DNA of 64,000 nucleotides from Secundilactobacillus kimchicus JCM 15530 (GCF_001433995.1 NZ_AZCX01000004.1:124001-188000); one strand, 5' to 3'; shown: positions 23,999-32,769, counted from the first letter of the stretch. Notes: generated by a model from the letters alone, not told the origin. Translations and numbers: made by a program.

Positions 23999-25016
23999 AG
24001 AGTAATATCTATAATTACCAAGTTTTTAGAAATGACCAGTGTTTATAAATCACCGAGTCAATAGAAAGTTAAAACGCGCATTAAAGGGCAACGCTAAAAT
24101 CCAGTGCGTTTTATGACTAAATAATGTGCTTTTAACCACTGTTGATGATGTGAGGTAAGTAGATAAGGTCATAGCAATTAGTAGGGTTGTTAAATGCGCT
24201 AGGAATGCGATCGCTATGCGTTGGCATTACGTTAGTTATGCGTACGCAATGGCGTAGCAATAGGATGCTTATTATTGTGGGGGTTATTGCTTACATTAAT
24301 CGGGTTATCGGATGCAGAAACCCGGTTTTGGTGGGGTTATTGTCTACATTAACAGAGTTATTGCCTACAAGAACCTACCTTGTGTGGAGTTATTGGAGCT
24401 GGTAGTCGGTTAGGTAGAGGTTGCAACTGATTAGAAGTTGTATCTTAGGCTTCACGGAGGCCATGTAAAGTTGGCAGGCAGATTTCATAGCTACTAGTTG
24501 GGCTACTAGAAGCGAAAAAAGTAGCTCAAGCGGTTACCCAACCAGTAGCTTAACCAGTTACCCTACTTCAATTCAATAAAGTGGGTCAACTAGAGGGAAT
24601 GGCGAGGGTCAACAACAGGGTCAGACTTTTAACTAGCCACGACCGTAGATCATAATTCGCTGAGTGATGTTCATATTGAACGGCAGTCCGGGTAGCACTC
24701 CGAACAGCACTCAGATGATAACCGGCAAGCAATCAGAGTTCGCTGTGAAGTGCAGGAATTAAATCGTTAAATTTGCATGGTAAACAGGTATAATTACATT
24801 GAAACTGCTTGATTTAATCAAGCTAATTTATTGTTTGAGAGAGGGCAGGAGGAATTAAGCTGCACGAGGTTTATTTGAACCAGATTGTCAGCATCACTAA
24901 CCAACAGATATAGTAACGAGCAAGATTTGATCAAAGTGGTAAGGGATCAGAAAAACTTAGAATTTTACTGTTGAAATATTGGCTAAAGCAATTTGAATAC
25001 ATTGACAAAGCATAAC
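23999..25016. other. 1.0-kb non-coding region with diverged repeats, candidate origin region
   Basis: No ribosome-site-led frame of meaningful length is seen. It holds repeats: GTTATTG(C/T)CTACATTAA-like units near 24280, 24336 and 24357; AGTAGCT-x-AA-x-C-x-GTTACCC units at 24521 and 24545; CAGCACTC-like units at 24690-24716; and the palindrome CTTGATTTAATCAAG (24808-24822). A perfect AGGAGG at 24849 is not followed by a normal start codon. It is best read as part of a replication or packaging region, or decayed DNA. Confidence 0.5.
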
Positions 25017-25045
25017 AAAAGGCCAGTGCGTTTACACTGGCCTTT
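25017..25045 (+). terminator. Terminator
   Basis: AAAGGCCAGTG pairs with CACTGGCCTTT around a 6-nt loop; A/T-rich on both sides, so it may work in both directions. Confidence 0.75.
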
Positions 25046-25165
25046 AACTTGTTTATGGAACGGGGCTGAGGAAACTGATTAGATATTCAGAGGCTTCTAC
25101 AATAATAAGCATTGATAAGTTTATATATGATAATATTTAGAAAAATGTCATTATATATCAGCTTA

Positions 25166-25399
25166 TCAATAAACGATTATTTGATAACGTTCTGAATTAC
25201 CGACAGTGCGCACGTTAATTTCAGTATCGTTGTTGAGTACATCACCATCATACCAGAAACGATTATGTGAGTGTTTGGGAAACTCGAACACATAGCGTAG
25301 ACAGTCGGCTTGCTTTTGTACGTGCATATAAGCTTGTTCCCCATCTGAAAGTTTAACCGTTTGTTCACTGACACCAGCCCGGACGTAAATTTTGGTCAT
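25166..25399 (-). CDS. Hypothetical protein, 77 aa
   Basis: The ATG at 25399 follows AAAAGGAGGTGATTAA, a near-perfect site. A beta-rich small protein (KIYVRAGVSEQTVKLSDGEQ, LRYVFEFPKHSHNRFWYDGD) with no recognised domain. It is the only minus-strand gene in the middle of the element and thus likely expressed separately, as lysogenic cargo is. Confidence 0.68.
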   Translation of the reverse strand: MTKIYVRAGVSEQTVKLSDGEQAYMHVQKQADCLRYVFEFPKHSHNRFWYDGDVLNNDTEINVRTVGNSERYQIIVY

Positions 25400-25741
25400 T
25401 TAATCACCTCCTTTTCCATCCATGTGCATGATATACCAACGTTTTTAAAAAGAAAAGATTTAGTTTTTAAAGCAATCGTTGGTAAATATCAAAACTTGTT
25501 AGAGAAAAAGGTTCTTGTCGCAGACATAGAACGGTTTAGGCAATAGATAAAGTTCAATATTTGCAATAAAATGAATTATATTCATCAAAAAAACAATAAG
25601 ATGAATATTTATATCCCAAATAAGTAGTACGTTTGGTAACAAAAAAGCCACCTCGGGTAAGGTTACCGGCAGTAATAAGTTGATTAAGTCAAGTATATCT
25701 AATTACTGAGGGTTTGTCTATTCTTGTCGGAGGTGGTTTTA

Positions 25742-26086
25742 TTGGATCAGAAACTCATGCAACAGTTCAATACACTATTAAAATGGTATCGAGATCATGG
25801 CTATTTACTAGAGGCTGATTCAGAGCAGGGTGATCTGTTTCGGTTAGTTGATACGATACTAAGAAAGGCGTTTCAGTGTTTACCGAATCAGTTGCAACCA
25901 ATCTTTGTTGATTACTATGTTCAGCACCTTAATAACATTGATCTGTTTGACCAGTTAGCTATCAGCCGATCACAGTTTTATACTCGCAAGCAAGCTGGAA
26001 TTGAAATGTTGGTTGAGATTGTGGGACAGGCCAAGTTGTCCGAACTGTCGAGAAAAATTAGTGCTGGAGAAGTTGTTAATGGATAG
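25742..26086 (+). CDS. ArpU/sigma-like regulator, 114 aa (putative)
   Basis: TTG start at 25742 after CGGAGGTGGTTTTA. Helical; the C-terminal part LAISRSQFYTRKQAGIEML looks like the sigma-region-4-type recognition helix of ArpU-like late regulators. First of three small genes that may control late functions or helper interaction. Overlaps the next gene by 8 bp. Confidence 0.55.
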   Translation: MDQKLMQQFNTLLKWYRDHGYLLEADSEQGDLFRLVDTILRKAFQCLPNQLQPIFVDYYVQHLNNIDLFDQLAISRSQFYTRKQAGIEMLVEIVGQAKLSELSRKISAGEVVNG

Positions 26087-26564
26087 TCTAGATGAGAGTC
26101 TCATCCGTGAGTACATGCACTTAGACCGGAAACGATTCAGGATACTCAGGCAGTTGGATGTGATCAAGGCCATGTTTTGGCAACAGTCATTTATGCGAAG
26201 TCCTTTAGATGTTGACGAAGCTGGCAATCCTAATCGGATAGTCCGGTTTGATCACCAAATTGATGCGATTATTGATATGGAAAGTCTTGTCTTTCAGACT
26301 AGCCAAGAACTGGCGTTTAAACATACTCATTGGCAAAGATACCTGTCTAGCTTGTCTGATCAAGAGCGTGCTTATATCGTGAGAAAATACGGTTCAAACG
26401 AGCAGTTGCTAACGGATGAGGACGTTGATCAGCGAGCGCTGAACCAGTGCAACCAAATTGAAGAAGCAACGGCACATAAGTTTGGGTTGGCGGATGATAT
26501 AGCCGTTGAGGTATCTCAGGACGTGTCTGCAATGATGAGGCAAGTGTTAGGCATGATTTCATAA
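26079..26564 (+). CDS. Putative late regulator-like protein, 161 aa
   Basis: ATG 26079 follows GCTGGAGAAGTTGTTA inside the end of the previous gene. Helical with a central LSDQERAYIVRKYGSNEQLL segment resembling sigma-like turn regions in ArpU proteins. No firm family. Part of the 25742-26955 run. Confidence 0.5.
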   Translation: MDSLDESLIREYMHLDRKRFRILRQLDVIKAMFWQQSFMRSPLDVDEAGNPNRIVRFDHQIDAIIDMESLVFQTSQELAFKHTHWQRYLSSLSDQERAYIVRKYGSNEQLLTDEDVDQRALNQCNQIEEATAHKFGLADDIAVEVSQDVSAMMRQVLGMIS

Positions 26565-26598
26565 AGGGGGATAGGCGCAAAAATGCGCACATGAGTTG

Positions 26599-26955
26599 AT
26601 GAAACCAATTTATGGACAGGAGTGGAGCACGAATCAAGTGCGTTATTTCTTACGACGCTGGTATGAATATGATCAACACATTAATGAGCTCAGCGATTTT
26701 GATAAACAATGCGTCATTCAGCTCTATGTCAGGTTGTCGTATTTAACGGAGGATGAACGCCAGTTACTCGCAGAACAGTTTCATAAGCCAGTCGATCAGA
26801 TACCAACAGACCAAGCGCAAGCAAAAGTCAAAGGCATTGATTTTAAAGCATATATTCGCATCCGTTCAGAACTATTTAGACGGCTTAGAACTTATCGGCA
26901 GAAGCCATTTAACCGCGATAAAGTGTATAAGGACTTAAAAGGGTTAATAAGTTAG
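26599..26955 (+). CDS. Putative DNA-binding protein, 118 aa
   Basis: Starts MKPIYGQEWSTNQVRYFLRR; the ribosome site is weak, so the exact start (TTG 26596 or ATG 26599) is uncertain. LTEDERQLLAEQFHKP is sigma-4/ArpU-like and the basic C-terminus (YIRIRSELFRRLRTYRQK) could bind nucleic acid. Last gene before the IS3 remnant. Confidence 0.55.
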   Translation: MKPIYGQEWSTNQVRYFLRRWYEYDQHINELSDFDKQCVIQLYVRLSYLTEDERQLLAEQFHKPVDQIPTDQAQAKVKGIDFKAYIRIRSELFRRLRTYRQKPFNRDKVYKDLKGLIS

Positions 26956-27237
26956 TGTCTGCCTACTGGTAGGCAGTACATTGAGGTTGTGTTAGAAATA
27001 TAGACTAAGTTTATGTGGAAATTTAGGAGGCCTTAAAAAGTCATAATGTTTATGTCGATAGTTAACATTAGTTAACAATTTGGGACTTACGGTGAAACCA
27101 ACGATTCGCTGCTTCTAACAAACACCTAACAGGTTTAATACGACGGGCAAATTTGCAAGCAAAATGGCTGAAAATTGACTCACATAAAACGAGTTTTAAG
27201 ACACCTTGAAGTGAACCCCAAAATTTGGAGTGAATAG

Positions 27238-27981
27238 TTAAGCCGATAACTGGTCGGAATGTTTCGGGCATTCAACCGGAGTCATTCCGGCCAGTTTTAT
27301 TTTGATTCTTTGGTGATTGTAATAATAGACGAAGGCTTCGACGACCGTTTTAAGTTCCGCGTATGTCGAAAAGTGATGGTTATGCACGGTGCCAACCTTT
27401 AAAATATGAAAGAAACTTTTAATTGACGCATTGTCCAGGCATGTGGCCTTGCGGCTCATGCTTTGGAAGATTCTGCCTTTCTTAAGAGTACGTTGATAAT
27501 TCGGATTTTGATACTGAACTCCCCGATCAGAATGCACCGTCATCCTATACCCAAGATTTGGGCGTAACGCAATCAATTCTTTCAATGGTGTCGTGACAAA
27601 CGACACCGTTAGTGAAGGACTGATCCCCCAACTAATTACTCCACCACTGTGAAGATCCATATATGCGGTGAAGTAGGTTCGTTCATCAGTCGTTGCGTTA
27701 CCTCATCTAAGTTCGGTTACATCAGTCATAATCTTCTGGTAAGGTCTGTCTGTCATAAACCGACGGTTTAATCGATTGGGGCTGAATACTACAGTTCCCA
27801 CATGCGAATTGTATTTCTTAGTTCTCCTATCGAACGCATGACAGAGTAAGTTATGAGCTTTCATGAGTCTTGATGTCGTTTTATGATTGATTTCGTAACC
27901 ATTGTGTTTCAGGGCCTCAGTCATAGGACGATAACCGCAATCTTCATGTTCTGATCTAAGTTGTTTTATCGTTTGAACCAA
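27238..27981 (-). pseudogene. IS3-family transposase orfB with internal stop
   Basis: One continuous frame with a TGA at 27703-27705 in place of a codon. Upstream of it are LRSEHEDCGYRPMTEALKHN and YQKIMTDVTELR; after it come NATTDERTYFTAYMDLHSG, YRMTVHSDRGVQYQ, KATCLDNASIKSFF and YYYNHQRIKIKLAGMTP. D, D and E of the catalytic triad (TDVT, HSDRG, and the usual E in the SFF region) can be placed, but the E-bearing position reads IKSFFHILK, lacking the normal ESFF Glu. The start is also lost. Inactive. Confidence 0.8.
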
Positions 27982-28360
27982 TTCTGCTGAATCTTCCTGA
28001 TACGTTCATTGCTTTGCGTCATGAAAGTTATTGCTAGACATTTTCGTAGCTCTCAAAATAATTACCAACCTGATTTCTAATTCACGCCTCAGCTCAGCTA
28101 TTAGTTGGGCTTTTTCTTGGTTTGAGATTGTTTCTTCTTCAGAGCCAAGGCGTGCAATTTTTCCAAGTAGGCGATCCTAGCTCTTAGATAATCAACTTCG
28201 TCTTTGCGTTTGTCTGACGTTTCTTTATACCGTCCTCTGCTGTCGTTTAGAGAACTTAACTGCCCTTTCTAGGAGCTTGCTCCCATTGGAAAATAATCGC
28301 GGGAGCGGCAACGTTGAAGTGTTCCGCGGTTGCTGGGAGTGAGGCATTGTTATCCATGCG

Positions 28361-28552
28361 TCATCTAATAACGTTCATTTTAAAGGAATAATCATACTTT
28401 GTCTTGTTGGATCTCTGGTCACTTAAAGCTGATTTACCAAGCTTTTCGAATTTCTTGCGCCAAGCGTAAACGGTCGCAGTTCCGTTGATACCATACTTCT
28501 TCATAACTTGAGAAAGGGACATATCTGCGTTCAAATCTTGAATAGCTTTCAT
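28361..28552 (-). pseudogene. IS3-family orfA remnant
   Basis: Helix-turn-helix fragment with DMSLSQVMKKYGINGTATVY and AWRKKFEKLGKSALSD, ending prematurely; a second HTH-like piece (ATAEHFNVAAPAIIFQWE) is recognisable in another frame at 28265-28345, showing a frameshift. Confidence 0.7.
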
Positions 28553-28630
28553 TATTCTGTTCCACTGAAAAGTGCATACTAAAACCCCCTAAGTTTGGAT
28601 TACTCCAACTTAGGGGGTTCGCTTCACCTT

Positions 28631-29591
28631 AAAAAGGCGAGAATTTTTTATTGACGTTCAACGGCAACAGCTCAAGCTAGTTAAATCGGCATATTTTGTG
28701 CGACTAAAAAGCCACATTTCTAACACCCTAAAAAGATGACGTTTACTTAGACTGGATGTTGACAATTGTTGACTTTTTGAGAGTTACCCCAGAGATTTCC
28801 GCCACGCTTAGATGAATGATTTTTCATTTTCAAACGGTAGGGCGTTCCTAAGTACCAATAAATTCCAACAATTTGAGCCATCTATTTCTACAATTTTTAC
28901 ACCACCTAAAAAGGCTAGCTTTCAATTTTTTAAAGGATCATCCTAACGTTTCTCACACCCTAAAGAGGGCTAAATAACAGCATCCGCATGAAGCGAACGC
29001 CCTAAGAAACCCTAAGATTAGAATGCGAGGAAATGATAAACATTTTCAGTTAGTCGAACAGGCAATTTCATTGATACAAACACTAAGAAATACTAAGCTA
29101 ACAGGTTAGGTTTTGTAAGGGTGCATATCGGGTTTAATGTCTGGGGGTTGACAGGGTAAGTAAGGATGGGACTCCCTAAATTAGGTGCGACAAAGTGCGA
29201 AAGTGTCCCAACGAATTTAGGAAGTGGCGTTACCATTAAACGGAACAGCGTTACCAATGAAAAAGGGTGCAAAATTCAACACTGTTGCAACATTTTTGAG
29301 AGCTGATAATATGGGATAGCATAAAGGCTTAGACCGTTTCTGACAAGGCTTATAGAGCCTTAGTACCCTAGTAAAACTTAGTATGTAAATCGTATGCAGC
29401 AAGCCTTGAATGTCGGCATAAAAGTAGCTTGTGGTTGTTGAAAAAAGTTAAGGTTTTTGCAAGTAGAATGTTTTTAAATGTTGATGTTTACAGTTCCCAA
29501 TTGTTAGCAAATGTTAACAATTTTTGGCGGGGTTTCAACGAGAAAGACTGTAACTTAATATAAGTATTGAAACACTTTAAATTTGTGAAAC
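28631..29591. other. 1-kb non-coding stretch with dispersed CCTAAAAAGG-like motifs
   Basis: No supported gene. A short motif of the form CACCCTAAAAAG recurs in the same orientation (28626, 28720, 28911, 28961, 29009 with variants), spaced 50-190 bp apart and often followed by a T-rich tract. It could be a decayed gene, an array of regulator sites, or replication or packaging sequence of the element. Confidence 0.4.
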
Positions 29592-29634
29592 AAAATAAAA
29601 AGTACCTCCTTGTTTAGGGATGAAGGTACTTTTT
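29592..29634 (-). terminator. Terminator of the methyltransferase gene
   Basis: Minus strand AAAAGTACCT pairs with AGGTACTTTT, followed by a T-rich tail (29634-29592). Confidence 0.8.
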
Positions 29635-30347
29635 CAGCGGACTGCGGTAATGATAAACGATGGAGCCCACGGGCCACCCCACCAACCATTGAAGCCAGCT
29701 TTGGTTACTTTAATACTTTTAAATCCATATTTTTCTAAATAACCAGTGTATTCCCGCTCTTTGCGTCCTGTATCAACGATAATCAATTGCCCGTTGGGTT
29801 TAAGAACACGGGCAATTTCAGACAATGTTTGATTGCGATTACTAGCAGGTTTTACATTGTGGATAGAAAAACTCGCCATGACACCATCAAATTGGTGATC
29901 TCCAAACGGAAGCTTACGCATATCAGCTGTCAGTACCTTAACTTTATTTTCAAGTGAATTTTTTTTGATGCTATCAGTAACTGATTGCTGTGAATTAAAC
30001 GTTTGGTCACGAACACTCCATATGTCGATGCCGGTCACATGCCCAGATTTTAAGTGTTCGGCCAACTTGAACATTACTAACCCATTTCCACATCCAATGT
30101 CTAAATATCGTCCGGAGGGGTTGATAGACTCATTTTGTAACAAACTATCCCAAATATTGGCCTTTCCTTTCAGACTGGTTCTTAGAAATATCGTTCCGCA
30201 AACAATTAACCAAACGCCACCAATCCAGTTACCAATTGAGTTCTGAATAGAAATCGGTGGAACTAGTCCTAATACCAAGATGACTATTCCGCCAGCACAG
30301 AAAAGAAGAGGTACTAGTGGGGCATCAATGTGTTGTTTAATTAACAT
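29634..30347 (-). CDS. Membrane-anchored SAM-dependent methyltransferase (cargo)
   Basis: 237 residues. Two membrane segments at the N-terminus (about 12-32, PLLFCAGGIVILVLGLV, and 40-55, IGGVWLIVCGTIFL), then a class I methyltransferase domain with motif I YLDIGCGNGLVMFKL, acidic D in VTGIDIWS, and ADMRKLPFGDHQFDGVMASF. It resembles membrane-associated UbiE-like methyltransferases with unknown substrate. Monocistronic, beside the right att site, the classic place for accessory cargo of satellites and prophages. Confidence 0.85.
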   Translation of the reverse strand: MLIKQHIDAPLVPLLFCAGGIVILVLGLVPPISIQNSIGNWIGGVWLIVCGTIFLRTSLKGKANIWDSLLQNESINPSGRYLDIGCGNGLVMFKLAEHLKSGHVTGIDIWSVRDQTFNSQQSVTDSIKKNSLENKVKVLTADMRKLPFGDHQFDGVMASFSIHNVKPASNRNQTLSEIARVLKPNGQLIIVDTGRKEREYTGYLEKYGFKSIKVTKAGFNGWWGGPWAPSFIITAVR

Positions 30348-30592
30348 AAAAAGCTCCTATCCCTATAATTCATGACGAGAAGCCTCTAGTGGCTTCTCTT
30401 ATTTTGCTTGCTTTCTCTTGATTCTGTAAAAAATGATTCCTTCAAGCTGTTCACGTTGTGTTTTTTAACTTATACTATTATAGCAGTATTTTATAAATAT
30501 GAAAAGCTCTCTGAATGTGTTATATCAAATGAGGGTCAAAAAAGAGCATCCGTTAGGATACTCATCCGCTCACGACTGGCTATTAATATTTG

Positions 30593-30625
30593 GTGGCTAC
30601 GTGGCTACCGATTTGGCTACCTTTG
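30593..30625. repeat. Right arm-type integrase repeats
   Basis: GGCTAC motifs at 30595, 30604 and 30615; 30602-30625 is identical to 17882-17905. See the left arm entry. Confidence 0.7.
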
Positions 30626-30664
30626 ATACTGAATAAACGAGTATCAACTGAATATGTGAAAAAT

Positions 30665-30714
30665 AAAAACCTTGTTATATCAACGCTTTAGGCGTTATCT
30701 ACAACAAGGTTTTT
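30665..30714 (-). terminator. ssrA terminator supplied by the inserted element
   Basis: Minus strand CCTTGTTGTAGATAACGCC and its partner GTTGATATAACAAGG form a long stem, followed by TTTTTATTTTT. It lies on the element side of attR, so the element replaces the displaced host terminator at 17739-17773. Confidence 0.75.
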
Positions 30715-30720
30715 GTATAC

Positions 30721-30735
30721 AATGGAGTCGGCGGG
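30721..30735. repeat. attR core within ssrA 3' end
   Basis: AATGGAGTCGGCGGG, identical to 17792-17806; covers the 3' acceptor strand and the edge of the T-arm of tmRNA. Confidence 0.88.
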
Positions 30736-31092
30736 AGTCGAACCCGCGTCCAAGCATATTGCCGCCCGGATATCTACGTTTATAGGCAGACTACTTAAAA
30801 TTCACTGCACAAACCGCCGCCTGTCAGGGCAAACCATGAACAGCTAACCTGATTAGTCTCTTCTATTAGCTCCAGGTGGAAGCCGCAAGCGTGAGCCTAC
30901 TATAAGGTAAGACCCGTATCTAGCCCGTAGGCGAGGCTAGGCGGATCCTCGTTAAGCGCTTATTAGGCAGCCAAAGCGAGAGAATTTGAACTGTTTTTTG
31001 CAGTTAAAATTTAGGTGGGACTTTTAACGTAGATTCCCGCTACGAAACGCAATCCAGACTCAACCTATACCTGTCGAATCCATAACGACCCC
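30723..31092 (-). ncRNA. ssrA: tmRNA
   Basis: Rescues stalled ribosomes by tagging proteins. The 5' end GGGGTCGTTATGGATTCGAC (31092 down) and 3' end CCCGCCGACTCCA form the tRNA-like acceptor stem and T-arm. The tag frame at 31001-30963 encodes AKNSSNSLALAA and a TAA stop, with the usual resume GCA codon. CCA is not encoded. The gene remains intact because the inserted element regenerates its 3' end. Confidence 0.97.
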
Positions 31093-31146
31093 GTTAGAAA
31101 CAAACTACATAATAGCATATCTGCAGGGGTTGTTAAAGCAATCTGA

Positions 31147-31920
31147 TTAGATTAAATCGAAATGTTTGAGCCCGTTCACAATTCCGTGGTCGATATTCGC
31201 CGTTGTGACAAATTCAGCGTAGGGTTTCACGTGTGGGAGGGCGTTTCCCATCGCAATGGGATGATCCACAAGCTCAAGCATCGAGATATCATTGTTCCCG
31301 TCGCCAAACGCGTAGGTTGGGACACCTTTAAATTGGGGGCGGTTAAGCAACTGTTTCATGCCCGTTTGTTTAGAACCGCCTTTAATCACAATATCCATAC
31401 TGTAGGGTGTGTTGCGATAAAACGTGAAGTCATCAGCAAAAGTTTGCTGGTAAAGCTCATCATTGTGGTCAGTGAAAACGATCATCATGTAGACGGCAGC
31501 CGTTTGCCAAAACTGATTATCGACAGCTGGTACGGGACTGTTCACGTGGTCGTATGCTTGGTCAGCCACTTGAGAGGGTTTATTGAGGCGGGCTCCCTGA
31601 TCATTCAAAGCGGCAAACGCATCACCGGTTTTCTCGGAGGTAAAGGTATCAAATTGCTGCATTAATGCCAAGTCGAATCGGGCTTCATAGATGGGTTGAC
31701 CATTTAAGATGACATAGTCACCGTTGGCTGAAACGACGGAGTCAATTCCCGTCTGGGCCATGATGTCGCGAATTTCAAATAGGTTTCGCCCACTTGAAAT
31801 GACGGGTAGTACATCATTCTTGCGAAGTACGTGCATGGCTTCGATAACATCAGCGTCCAATTTTGTCTGTGCATTTAACAGTGTTCCGTCAAGGTCGAAG
31901 AAAGTGACCGCCTTTACCAT
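31147..31920 (-). CDS. Cof-type HAD-superfamily phosphatase
   Basis: 257 residues. Motif I FFDLDGTLLNAQTKLD with the nucleophile Asp, motif II VISSGRN, Lys in the IVIKGGSKQTGMKQLL region, and motif IV AFGDGNNDISML. A C2-type cap lies between. Family members dephosphorylate sugar phosphates or flavin precursors. The ribosome site is GAAAGGACGG. Single gene, downstream neighbour of ssrA. Confidence 0.93.
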   Translation of the reverse strand: MVKAVTFFDLDGTLLNAQTKLDADVIEAMHVLRKNDVLPVISSGRNLFEIRDIMAQTGIDSVVSANGDYVILNGQPIYEARFDLALMQQFDTFTSEKTGDAFAALNDQGARLNKPSQVADQAYDHVNSPVPAVDNQFWQTAAVYMMIVFTDHNDELYQQTFADDFTFYRNTPYSMDIVIKGGSKQTGMKQLLNRPQFKGVPTYAFGDGNNDISMLELVDHPIAMGNALPHVKPYAEFVTTANIDHGIVNGLKHFDLI

Positions 31921-31989
31921 AAAAAATCCGTCCTTTCGAATCGTTAGATTACATCGATTGTAACATAGTCACTTGTGAGTCATGGATAT

Positions 31990-32018
31990 TTGTGTAATAG
32001 AGATGGGTTAAGTATAAT
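31990..32018 (+). promoter_or_regulatory. Promoter of the C39-like gene and two-component operon
   Basis: TTGTGT (31990-31995), 17 bp, TATAAT (32013-32018). Confidence 0.7.
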
Positions 32019-32047
32019 GTGATTAGCGGTGAAAAGGGGGTATTGAG

Positions 32048-32740
32048 ATGAACTCGAACGTGATTGCAGACGAGAGGGCGCGCCCTTTTTTTGTGAAAAT
32101 TAAGCGATCACCCTCTGGCCGAAATTTTATTAGTGAAGCTCGGGCCTCAGAGGAGTATTTTGTCCGCCCGGAGACATTGCCTGAAATTTTGTCAAACCAG
32201 GAAATTAAAACGACTGAAATTAGATTTTACGGGAAACATTTATGGTACCATGCAGAGTTTGAAGGTCAATTGGTTGGTTGGGTGAAAAAGGCAGCAATCA
32301 AAACCAACTATCGACGGTTGGACGTTCCGCTTATGGCGGGTGACAACGATGTTGCCGGTGCCCTGTCGATGTTGCTAGCTTACTTTGATAAACCATTCGA
32401 TTACGATGAGTTAGTGACCCAATTTAAAGACCTCGACACGACCGCCGCCCAAGCAAAAATCGGGGATACGATCCGTTATTCTGGCGCTGTTTCTCGTGAT
32501 ATTTCTGGCGCGACACTGAAAACGTTGAAGCGCCAAATTGATCGGGGACGGCCGGTGATTGTGATGATCGCTGATAGTAGCCAGTCACTGTATGCGAGCC
32601 CGCGATTTGTCGTTGTAACAGGTTACAGTCGTCGAAATATTTTTTATAATGACGCCGTTTTGAATCGAAAATTAAAAACGACCAACCAAACGTTAAAAAA
32701 AGGATGGCAAGGTAGCCAATTTTACGCAATTAGCTGTTAA
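32048..32740 (+). CDS. C39-peptidase-fold protein lacking catalytic residues
   Basis: 230 residues. The N-terminal 95 residues look like a GW/SH3 module (HLWYHAEFEGQLVGWVKKAA). The C-terminal domain has the C39-like pattern (VPLMAGDNDVAGALSMLLAY, then RGRPVIVMIADSS and SPRFVVVTGYSRRNIFYND). The catalytic Cys of the usual NGCGAASLAM motif is replaced (NDVAGALSM) and the His of GHFVVVTGY is Arg. No signal peptide is seen. It precedes the two-component genes by 29 bp and may be a sensor or binding partner, not a protease. Confidence 0.78.
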   Translation: MNSNVIADERARPFFVKIKRSPSGRNFISEARASEEYFVRPETLPEILSNQEIKTTEIRFYGKHLWYHAEFEGQLVGWVKKAAIKTNYRRLDVPLMAGDNDVAGALSMLLAYFDKPFDYDELVTQFKDLDTTAAQAKIGDTIRYSGAVSRDISGATLKTLKRQIDRGRPVIVMIADSSQSLYASPRFVVVTGYSRRNIFYNDAVLNRKLKTTNQTLKKGWQGSQFYAISC

Positions 32741-32769
32741 ATGAAAGTTCATTGAAAGATGGTGAAAAC

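Larger units (their letters stand above)
27203..28630 (-). mobile_element. Inactive IS3-family insertion sequence
   Basis: Diverged terminal repeats: left 27203-27231 and right 28601-28630 (inverted), sharing the pattern TGAAGYGAACCCC then TTGGAGT. It holds remnants of orfA (28361-28552, helix-turn-helix) and orfB (27238-27981, DDE), both broken. The right end also forms a strong hairpin (28583-28619). Confidence 0.75.
17792..30735. mobile_element. 12.9-kb integrated element at ssrA, phage-satellite-like
   Basis: Bounded by identical 15-bp repeats of the ssrA 3' end (17792-17806 and 30721-30735) with direct repeats just inside each end. Gene order is integrase, repressor, Cro, antirepressor, Xis-like, small unknowns, replication initiator, iterons, possible late regulators and cargo methyltransferase. 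No head, tail, portal or terminase gene is present. This matches phage-inducible chromosomal islands of Gram-positive bacteria in size and order, but a defective prophage or a plasmid-like integrative element is not excluded. A dead IS3 copy adds 1.4 kb. Confidence 0.8.

Noticed and set aside
24187-24405. 72-codon frame after the iterons
   Set aside because: No ribosome site and it is made of the imperfect repeats of the non-coding region.
24849-24914. Short peptide after a perfect AGGAGG
   Set aside because: Only ATT or CTG is available as start codon; too little support.
30408-30626. 72-codon frame between the methyltransferase and attR
   Set aside because: Runs through the promoter side of the methyltransferase gene and into the integrase arm repeats; no ribosome site.
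32424-32729. Minus-strand frame opposite the C39-like gene
   Set aside because: Shadow frame; the plus-strand gene has a promoter, ribosome site and recognisable domains.
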